NCBI RefSeq assembly: GCF_026427715.1
Contig: NZ_CP107558.1
Location: forward strand, 3,627,001 to 3,691,000
DNA length: 64,000 nucleotides
Reading direction: 5' to 3'
From: Methylocystis sp. MJC1
GTDB taxonomy: Bacteria; Pseudomonadota; Alphaproteobacteria; Rhizobiales; Beijerinckiaceae
Below, in pieces: positions 17,694 through 24,040 of this stretch (the stretch's first letter is position 1; each line of letters opens with the position of its first letter). The notes under the pieces are model-generated. The model ran no database searches. It had not been told where the DNA came from and was given only the letters and a program-made list of their open reading frames with translations. The translations under genes and the position numbers were made by a program.

Positions 17694-18757
17694 TCGCGGT
17701 CTCCCTTCAGCTTGCGTCCCACCGCCGACCTCGACATCCCGAGCCGGTCGGCGATTTCACGAACGGTCGCGCCGCGCTCCTTCATGGCGCGGATCGTATC
17801 CAGGCAATCGTCCACGGCGATCTCGCCGACGATCCACTGCCCATCGACCAGACGCGCTTCAAAAGGCGCCGCGTCGTCACCCCAGAACCCTCGCGCCTTC
17901 GAATAATGGACCTCAAAGCGTGCTCCCTCGCTGGAGTCGTAATCAATTGGCCGCTTGAGACAGATAACACTGTCGAGAACATCTTCCTTTCGCGAAGTCC
18001 CGCGTTGCCCACCACCCTTTCCCGCGTGATGGATCAGCAGCACGGACTTTCCGGCCGCGCGCTGACGAAGACACCATGCTTGGATTGGTCCCCAGCTGTC
18101 GGCTTCGTTCTCGCGAAGAGTGCGACAGACGGTCGAGAGGTTATCGACGAAAATCGCATCGGCGTCGGCGATAGCGTCGTCGTAGAACCGCTGCGCGGTG
18201 GGGTCAGCAAGGTCGGGAAGACCGTCGGGCTGGAGGTCGGACGCTACGAGCCGGAAATAGTCTTCCGGCGCGTCAAAATTGGCGGCGGTTACGATTGCGG
18301 CGTAACGGTCCTTCAACACGCCAGCGGGCATTTCTCCGTCGATGTAGACGACGCGTGACGGACGAGAAGCGCGCCAGCGGAGGAATTCCCCGCCGCCAGC
18401 CATGGCGTGAGCGATGTTGAGGCCAATCCAAGTCTTGCCGATGCCCCGCTCGGAAAAAATCATCGCCAGGCCTTTCGAAGGGAGCCAAGGCGACAAAAGA
18501 AATTCGCGCGCAGGGAAATCGCGCTTTAGCAGCTCGGCGCCGGTGAGCGTGACAAGGCCTCGCTGATATGCGGGCGCGAAGGGGGCTTGCGGGCTTTCCG
18601 GCGCCGCGACGCGAATAATCGTTGAAGACTCAACGAGCGCGCCGCCCATTCCGTTTGGAAGCGGAGTGGGACGGCACCCGTCCCGTTCACGATGATATTC
18701 CGCTTTTGCTTCAGCGACAAATGACGAGCGGGAGGAACAGGGCGGCTCTCTCATCAA
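17690..18757 (-). CDS. RepA-like AAA (RecA-fold) ATPase
   Basis: A 355-residue protein of the AAA_25/RSF1010-RepA type. Walker A is SERGIGKTW (about residues 101-109), RVVYIDGEM follows and Walker B is AIFVDNLSTV, then the LLIHHAGKGGGQRGTS sensor loop. The C-terminus carries a helix-turn-helix (GATVREIADRLGMSRSAVGR). RepA-type hexameric helicases drive plasmid replication; in integrative elements they may support replication after excision. Both ends overlap neighbours by 4 bp, indicating one translationally coupled unit. Confidence 0.85.
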   Translation of the reverse strand: MMREPPCSSRSSFVAEAKAEYHRERDGCRPTPLPNGMGGALVESSTIIRVAAPESPQAPFAPAYQRGLVTLTGAELLKRDFPAREFLLSPWLPSKGLAMIFSERGIGKTWIGLNIAHAMAGGGEFLRWRASRPSRVVYIDGEMPAGVLKDRYAAIVTAANFDAPEDYFRLVASDLQPDGLPDLADPTAQRFYDDAIADADAIFVDNLSTVCRTLRENEADSWGPIQAWCLRQRAAGKSVLLIHHAGKGGGQRGTSRKEDVLDSVICLKRPIDYDSSEGARFEVHYSKARGFWGDDAAPFEARLVDGQWIVGEIAVDDCLDTIRAMKERGATVREIADRLGMSRSAVGRKLKGDRE

Positions 18758-19065
18758 GCACCCCGGCCAATTTTCATCAGCTCACTGAACGAGCGGACGA
18801 GTTCGCGCCCGACAAGTCTGATTTGCTCGAGATGGATCGACGCAAGCGTGTCGCTCCCCCGCCAAGTCGCTTCGGCGAAGGAGACTGTGAGGCTTCCCAG
18901 CAGGTCCGCCTGCTCAATGACGAAGGCCCGGACGAGCGGTTCGCGGACATAATCCTTGATCGGGCCGCCGCTCATGGTATTGTTGGGCGTGAGATTTTTT
19001 GCATGAGCTTTTAACCCCGGCGTTCCCGCGCCGGGGTTTGCTTTTTCGGGAGGCGCGACCATCAT
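18754..19065 (-). CDS. Hypothetical protein of the island module
   Basis: A 103-residue protein with a helical second half (FVIEQADLLGSLTVSFAEA, then IRLVGRELVRSFSELMKIG). I do not recognise a family. Its stop overlaps the ATPase start and its start overlaps the AlpA-like gene stop, both by 4 bp, so it is a real member of the operon. A 10-bp perfect hairpin (19013-19038) lies inside its 5' coding part; an alternative ATG at 18975 lies beyond it. Confidence 0.6.
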   Translation of the reverse strand: MMVAPPEKANPGAGTPGLKAHAKNLTPNNTMSGGPIKDYVREPLVRAFVIEQADLLGSLTVSFAEATWRGSDTLASIHLEQIRLVGRELVRSFSELMKIGRGA

Positions 19066-19295
19066 GCCGCCTCCCTGCTCTCGGAGGTCGAGCGGATGGG
19101 AGCGCCGATCTTAGCGAGCGCCCATTCATCAAGTTTAGCCGGCTCATAGAGGGTGACGACGCCGGCCTTGCGAAACTCAGGACCGCCGCCGAGACAGGCG
19201 AGTTTCGCTAGCGTCTTCTCGCTACCAAATCCGTATTTTTGCTTGAGATATTCGCCGGCGGACTTGCGGCGGAGAAACTGCGGAGCATTGCTCAT
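19062..19295 (-). CDS. AlpA/excisionase-like small DNA-binding protein
   Basis: A 77-residue protein with the layout FLRRKSAGEYLKQKYGFGSE, then LAKLACLGGGPEFRKAG and LYEPAKLDEWALAKI. This is the winged-helix pattern of MerR-like/AlpA proteins that act as excisionases or promoter activators for integrases. Position, two genes from the integrase, fits a directionality factor for excision. The role is inferred from family and context. Confidence 0.7.
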   Translation of the reverse strand: MSNAPQFLRRKSAGEYLKQKYGFGSEKTLAKLACLGGGPEFRKAGVVTLYEPAKLDEWALAKIGAPIRSTSESREAA

Positions 19296-19384
19296 TCGTC
19301 ATTCCTTTCTTGCGCGGTAGCGCGGGGAATGATGAAAGCATTTACTAGCATTTTCAGATAGATAAAAACGGGTGAACGCGTTCA

Positions 19385-19981
19385 TCACTTATTGCACTTC
19401 ACCAACTCTCCATTTTTTTCCCACTTGCTTAAGGCCGGAATCAGTTGTGTCTTCGGACACTTAATCTTACGGCCCAATCTAGCCTCGATTTTTTGGACCC
19501 TGTGGTACCATCTAGCCTCGATTTTTTCGGCCAATTCGACCTGAGTGATCTTGGGTTCTTTGCTCCGGATTTCTTTCGCCAGTTCCAGAGCGATTGGCTT
19601 CCAGGTAACTTCGGCTGTATCGCGTCGGCTTCGTGCGCTGACTTTTCCCCCTGGGCGACCATGCGCCATGCTGATGGCCTTCGGAATCCTGCGGAGATCA
19701 ATGCGACTGGCGGCATCCGCACTCGCAAACATGAGGTCCAGGGCGGTGTTTAGGATCTCTATGCCGCGCTGCCGTTCGTCGTCCTTCGCTAATTCTGTCA
19801 TTTGCTTGACCGCCACTTGCAAACGGGCCTTGCTCTCATCGAGAGCCGCCCTTTCTCCGTCGTCCGAAGCGTTGGCAATTTCGAAGTCAAGTTCTTTCAA
19901 TATCCCGTTTTGAAAGCGCTTAAGTGCCATAGCTGCGCGCCCGACAGGAGATAAGTCGGCCAGCGATGGAGATTGCGACAT
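19385..19981 (-). CDS. Hypothetical protein next to the integrase
   Basis: A 198-residue protein, mainly helical with a charged N-terminal half (LQVAVKQMTELAKDDERQRG). The C-terminal segment EIRSKEPKITQVELAEKIEA looks like a small helix-turn-helix. It starts 10 bp after the integrase stop on the same strand. I recognise no named family; a DNA-binding role in the island is a guess. Confidence 0.6.
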   Translation of the reverse strand: MSQSPSLADLSPVGRAAMALKRFQNGILKELDFEIANASDDGERAALDESKARLQVAVKQMTELAKDDERQRGIEILNTALDLMFASADAASRIDLRRIPKAISMAHGRPGGKVSARSRRDTAEVTWKPIALELAKEIRSKEPKITQVELAEKIEARWYHRVQKIEARLGRKIKCPKTQLIPALSKWEKNGELVKCNK

Positions 19982-19991
19982 ACTCAGCGCC

Positions 19992-21275
19992 TCAACGTTT
20001 TTTGAATTTTACTATGGCCACTCTTTTCCCGTCATTCCCGCCATGCATTGCCGCGGCGATCGTCGCGCCGATGGTGTTGACCGCCCGACGCAGCGGGTCC
20101 AAATCCAAATGGGCGTAGCGCGCGGTGGTCGCGGGCTGTGTATGCCCTAATAATTTACCAATGATCGGCAATCCCAACGAGGCACCGGCGCCGAATGACG
20201 CGAAGCTGTGGCGGAGGTCGTGCAGCCGGACGCCTTCGAGGCCAGCCGCTCGGCAAACGGCGGCCCAGGGCTTCTTGAGGTCGGCCCGCGGCGCGCCCTC
20301 CTTCGCCCCAGCGATGATGTGCGGATTGCCTTCGATACGCGGTAGGCTCGCCAGGATGAGTTGCGCAGCCGCGGAAAGATAGACGGGCTTTCGCCCGGTC
20401 TTGGAATCCGGCAGGAAGATAATGCCGCGCTCGAAGTCGATGTGCGCCCATTGGGCGTCGAGAATTTCACGTAGTCTCGCGCCCGTCAGGATCAACAGCC
20501 GGATCGCAGCGACTGCGAAGGGGTCGAGCTTCACGCGCCGATTTTCGACGTTGGCCGCATGCTTCGCCTTCGGCTTCGTTTCATCGATCTCGTAGGTAAG
20601 GCCGATCGTCTCGCCTTCCGCGAGCGCTATGCCGAGGCGCGAAAGCTCTTCGGTCGTGAGAAAGCGTTCGCGGCCTTGCTCGGGGTAGCGCTCAATCCCT
20701 TTTGCCGGATTGTCGGCCGACGTAACCTCGTCGCGTCTGGAAGCCCAGTTCCAGATAGCCGAAGCTAGTGCGAGGCAATGATTGGCCGCGCGAGGCGTGT
20801 CCACCATTCTGGCGTGGAGCATTGACAAATCCGCCCGCCGCACGTCCAGGATGCGTTTCGAGCCGACGGCCGGCAAGAGGTGGAGATCGAGCAACCGGCG
20901 GTACTCGGCGGCCGTCCTCGATTTGCGCTTGGGTGTGATGTGGAGATTTAGGAAGTCATCCGCCACCGCACGGAATGTTCGCACTTCCCGCGTGGCCTTA
21001 CGCTCGGCGATCGGGTCCGCTCCCGTTTCGACGGAACCCAGGACCATCTTGGCTTGCGAGCGCGCTTCATCCGGCGTCAGCCGGCCGTGGTCGCCAATCG
21101 CAATCCGTCGCGAGCGCCCGTCCTTACGGAACTGAGCCACATAGACCTTCTTGCCTGTCGGGAAGGCGGCGACGCCGAACCCTGCGAGCGCGTCGTCCCA
21201 CAAGAAGATGCGATCCTTCCCGGACGGACAGACGAGAGCATCAACTGAGCGTTTGGAAATTCGGCCCTGCGCCAT
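19992..21275 (-). CDS. int: Tyrosine site-specific integrase
   Basis: A 427-residue phage/ICE-type integrase with an N-terminal DUF4102 arm-binding domain (ISKRSVDALVCPSGKDRIFLW in two parts, then FGVAAFPTGKKVY), a core-binding domain and a catalytic domain. The catalytic residues are in LTGARLREIL (Arg), LHDLRHSFASFG (His-x-x-Arg) and LLGHTQPATTARYAHLD (His and Tyr). The ATG at 21275 gives the family N-terminus; the frame extends upstream through the CGGTAAGC repeats, which argues against a longer product. It is adjacent to the right att site and should catalyse insertion into tRNA-His. Confidence 0.95.
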   Translation of the reverse strand: MAQGRISKRSVDALVCPSGKDRIFLWDDALAGFGVAAFPTGKKVYVAQFRKDGRSRRIAIGDHGRLTPDEARSQAKMVLGSVETGADPIAERKATREVRTFRAVADDFLNLHITPKRKSRTAAEYRRLLDLHLLPAVGSKRILDVRRADLSMLHARMVDTPRAANHCLALASAIWNWASRRDEVTSADNPAKGIERYPEQGRERFLTTEELSRLGIALAEGETIGLTYEIDETKPKAKHAANVENRRVKLDPFAVAAIRLLILTGARLREILDAQWAHIDFERGIIFLPDSKTGRKPVYLSAAAQLILASLPRIEGNPHIIAGAKEGAPRADLKKPWAAVCRAAGLEGVRLHDLRHSFASFGAGASLGLPIIGKLLGHTQPATTARYAHLDLDPLRRAVNTIGATIAAAMHGGNDGKRVAIVKFKKR

Positions 21276-21286
21276 GGAACGGATTC

Positions 21287-21333
21287 CGGTAAGCAATCGG
21301 TAAGCAGAAGAAAGGTAGCTCCAGCGCTTACCG
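21287..21333 (+). promoter_or_regulatory. Right-end CGGTAAGC repeats, candidate integrase arm sites and int promoter
   Basis: CGGTAAGC occurs at 21287 and 21298 (11 bp apart) and inverted at 21326. They lie just upstream of the integrase start and about 90-130 bp from the right att repeat. The match in sequence and spacing with the left-end pair supports integrase binding and possible autoregulation. Confidence 0.6.
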
Positions 21334-21421
21334 GAAATCAAGGGTAAACACCATTGCTATTTAAAACAGTGTGATGGCGATGAATTGAAATTTGCGGAAA
21401 GCGCCGGAAGACCTCGACCGT

Positions 21422-21471
21422 CAGATTGTGGATCTGGGGGTCCCCCGTTCGAGCCGGGGTGGCGGTACCAT
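21422..21471 (+). repeat. attR: Right attachment site (50-bp direct repeat of tRNA-His 3' part)
   Basis: An exact copy of 9023-9072, lacking the 5' half of the tRNA, so it is not a functional tRNA gene. It marks the right border of the integrative element next to the integrase. Confidence 0.93.
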
Positions 21472-21505
21472 TAGAATCAATCGCTAAGGCGAGCGCGGCT
21501 CCCCA

Positions 21506-21775
21506 TCAGTCGATGATCCTCGCCAGGTCGGCAAGGCTGATCTCAATAAGCCCCTCCGCAGATACTCGCCCATGCGAGTGCCGTTCGCTCGCTATTTCCT
21601 CGAACGCCTGCTCGTCACCGTCAAATCGCGCTCGCGTGCTTAGCAGGGCTTTGTCCACGAGCGCGTCGTCAGCAACGAAAACGCGTACGCTCTGCTCCGT
21701 GCCAACGATGCGCATCGAGAACGAATAGCCGCCGTCCTCACGATGAACGCTCGCGTCAACTCGCTCAAGGGACAT
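21506..21775 (-). CDS. Small acidic protein, DUF1488-like
   Basis: An 89-residue acidic protein: a beta-strand region (YSFSMRIVGTEQSVRVFVAD), a middle ARFDGDEQAFEEIASERHS and an end IEISLADLARIID. The order resembles DUF1488 proteins, which are small conserved proteins of unknown function in proteobacteria. It is the first gene outside the island on this side and would sit directly behind tRNA-His in an uninterrupted chromosome. Confidence 0.5.
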   Translation of the reverse strand: MSLERVDASVHREDGGYSFSMRIVGTEQSVRVFVADDALVDKALLSTRARFDGDEQAFEEIASERHSHGRVSAEGLIEISLADLARIID

Positions 21776-22131
21776 TCTGCCCTCCTGCTTTTCGCCGAGA
21801 TATACGCCGGATCGGATCTGCGCCGGACGCGCCGATTCTTGTTGGAAAGGCGCGACGCGGCGCTAGGCGAAGCTGCGCTGTATTTCCTGAAATTCGGACA
21901 ATTCCGCGAGAAAGTCCGAGTTTGCGCGCCCCAAGTGGCGTTGTAGGCGGGGCTCGACCTGGACGAAGGGGCAGCGCTTTCCCCATGCATAGTATTGGAA
22001 CAAAACCCCGATTTTACAGGTCTTGCCGCGGCGGCGGCGCCAATTAATTTGACCGCAACGAAGTGTGACCCCATTTCGCCTCCTGCGTTCTGTTTTAAGC
22101 GCCGCGGAAGCGTTCTCGTAGGAGCCACAAA
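21776..22131. other. Intergenic stretch, no confident gene
   Basis: A minus-strand frame from about 22138 to 21863 is open and ends in a plausible acidic segment (DFLAELSEFQEIQRSFA), but it has no recognisable family, and its start overlaps the next gene. It could be a decayed gene. The promoter and AGGAG ribosome-binding site of the following oxidoreductase are at the right edge. Confidence 0.4.
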
Positions 22132-23463
22132 ATGGCAAGCACGTATGATCTCATCGTCATTGGCACAGGCGTCGCTGCGACGGGGATTGCACAGCAGTGC
22201 CGTAGCGTGGGTTGGCGCGTGGCCATCGTTGACCGACGCCCGTTCGGCGGGACATGCATGCTGCGAGGCTGCGACCCGAAAAAACTTCTCTGGGGCGTCG
22301 CCGAAGTCGTCGACGAAGCTCGACGCTTTCAGGGTGATGGTTTCGAAGCTCAAAACATTTCGCTGCGCTGGTCCGACCTTGCCCGGTTCAAACGGTCTTT
22401 CTTCGAGAATGCGCCGAGTGCTGTCGAACAGCGTCTGAAAGGCGCCGGGATAGAGACTTTTCACGGCAGCGCGCGCTTCGTGGATCACAACAGCGTCGCC
22501 ATCGATGGTGAAACGCTCATCGGCCGGCACATCGTTATCGCTTCCGGGTCGCGGCCCGCGCCGTTGCCAATTTCCGGCGCCGAAAATCTGCTGACCAGCG
22601 ACGACTTCCTGGACCTCGAAGAGCTACCCGAACGGCTGATCTTTGTCGGCGGAGGGTATATCTCCTTCGAATTCGCCCACATCGCAGCGCGCGCCGGGGC
22701 GAAGACGACCATCCTGCACGCAGACGACAAGCCCTTAGCGCACTTTGATCGAGCGCTCGTTGAACGGCTTCTCGACAAATCACGCCGCCTCGGCATCGAT
22801 GTGCGCCTGAATTGCCGTGTTGAACGCATCGAGAAAACTGGTGAGGGGATCGAAGTCTCCACAAAAGACGCAAGCTTTGAAGCGGACGTCGCGGTGCATG
22901 GCGCCGGCCGCGTTCCAGATATCGACGATCTCGATTTAGAAGCCGGCGGAATTGAGCGGGACGGACCGCGGTTGCGGCTCAATCAATGGCTGCAAAGCGT
23001 ATCCAATCCGGCTGTTTATGCCGCCGGAGACGCCGCAAACGCCGGCCCGATGCTGACGCCGGTTTCGGAGCTCGACGCCGAAGTGGTCGCCGCTAATCTC
23101 CTGGACGGCGCACGGCGCAGTCCCCAATATGCAGGCGTTCCGAGCGTCGTGTTCACCATTCCGCCGCTGGCTTCGGTCGGTCAGAATGAGGCGAGCGGCG
23201 ACGCGCCGATCAAGGTGACGGAAGGCGACATCAGCTCCTGGTATTCTGCTCGACGGGTGAAAGAGGACACGGCCGCATACAAGCTCTTGACCGACCCCAA
23301 CACCCGCCGTCTGCTCGGCGCACATATAATCGGACCGAATGCGGAGGAAGAAATAAACATCTTCGCGCTCGCCATGCGCCTCGGCCTGCGCTTGGATCAG
23401 CTGCGCGAATTCGTGCCTGCCTATCCGTCCGAAGCGGCGGATATCCCTTACATGCTCGGGTGA
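22132..23463 (+). CDS. FAD-dependent pyridine nucleotide-disulfide oxidoreductase (non-canonical C-terminus)
   Basis: A 443-residue class I flavoprotein disulfide reductase resembling glutathione and mercuric reductases. The FAD-binding motif is VIGTGVAATG, the redox disulfide is in GGTCMLRGCDPKK (Cys42, Cys47), the NAD(P)H motif is FVGGGYISFEFAHIAARAG and the second FAD motif is VYAAGDAA. The C-terminal dimerisation domain is present, but the active-site His-Pro...Glu motif is replaced by AYPSEAADIP, so the usual general acid/base His is missing. The substrate is therefore open: not a standard glutathione, lipoamide or mercuric reductase. AGGAG precedes the ATG at good spacing. Confidence 0.85.
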   Translation: MASTYDLIVIGTGVAATGIAQQCRSVGWRVAIVDRRPFGGTCMLRGCDPKKLLWGVAEVVDEARRFQGDGFEAQNISLRWSDLARFKRSFFENAPSAVEQRLKGAGIETFHGSARFVDHNSVAIDGETLIGRHIVIASGSRPAPLPISGAENLLTSDDFLDLEELPERLIFVGGGYISFEFAHIAARAGAKTTILHADDKPLAHFDRALVERLLDKSRRLGIDVRLNCRVERIEKTGEGIEVSTKDASFEADVAVHGAGRVPDIDDLDLEAGGIERDGPRLRLNQWLQSVSNPAVYAAGDAANAGPMLTPVSELDAEVVAANLLDGARRSPQYAGVPSVVFTIPPLASVGQNEASGDAPIKVTEGDISSWYSARRVKEDTAAYKLLTDPNTRRLLGAHIIGPNAEEEINIFALAMRLGLRLDQLREFVPAYPSEAADIPYMLG

Positions 23464-23631
23464 GCAATCCTTCGCTCGCCATCTACTTGAGCTGGGGCGG
23501 CCGCCCCCGTCCTGCCAGACGCGTACACTCAGAGGGATAACCGGAACGAGGGCGCTGCTTCTCTACCGCCCTCACGCTAGAACGTCCCCGAAGCAGGCTG
23601 GGGTCTGGTCGCCAGGATGACCTCGAGCGCA

Positions 23632-23814
23632 TTAGTCTTTGTGCGCGTTCTTAGCCAAGGCTTCGTCAATGAGCGTCCTGATCTCGGGGCGGAGAACCTT
23701 ACCGCCTTTTTCGAACAGGCCCGGCAACATGCCTGCCTTAACCAAGGAGGCGCGGATACGGCGCTTTTCTCGGGCGAGACGAGTCGCTTCGGCTTCATAT
23801 GGGCGCTTAGGCAT
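23632..23814 (-). CDS. Small basic hypothetical protein
   Basis: A possible 60-residue basic helical protein (MPKRPYEAEATRLAREKRR and so on). Codon choice resembles the neighbours, and it sits in an otherwise empty stretch of 577 bp (23464-24040). There is no clear ribosome-binding site and no known family. The rest of that stretch holds nothing I can name. Confidence 0.35.
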   Translation of the reverse strand: MPKRPYEAEATRLAREKRRIRASLVKAGMLPGLFEKGGKVLRPEIRTLIDEALAKNAHKD

Positions 23815-24040
23815 CGCCACTAGTTAGGACTTTTTCGCCGCGGGTCCACCCCCTCTCTCTCAGACCATAATTGACGGCCGCGACGCCCAGACGGCCGATT
23901 TTTCCGGCGCATGCGAGTCTATGTCAAAGCGCTACTCCCAGAAGCCTTCAAGATCGGCGATCGCGCGCTTGGTTGCGTTGCGCGACCGTCGCGCTGAACT
24001 CGCGCTTCCACTGTTTGAATACGAGCCGTACGCCTGGACG

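Larger units (their letters stand above)
9073..21471. mobile_element. Integrative element at tRNA-His (~12.4 kb)
   Basis: The element is bounded by perfect 50-bp repeats. It carries a tyrosine integrase at its right end, a small AlpA-like DNA-binding protein, a RepA-like ATPase and several overlapping small genes, all reading leftwards. These form the recombination and maintenance module. The left part is cargo: two AT-rich methyltransferase genes and a long glycosyltransferase on the plus strand, with an IS5-type insertion and IS66 and HsdR remnants. No relaxase, conjugation or phage structural genes are visible, so it looks like a mobilisable or defective island rather than a self-transmissible one. 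Confidence 0.9.

Noticed and set aside
21422..21471. Second tRNA-His gene
   Set aside because: Only the 3' 50 bases are present; the D-arm and 5' acceptor strand are missing. It is the right attachment repeat.
9073..21471. Prophage
   Set aside because: Integrase and AlpA-like genes fit, but there are no capsid, portal, tail, terminase large subunit or lysis genes.
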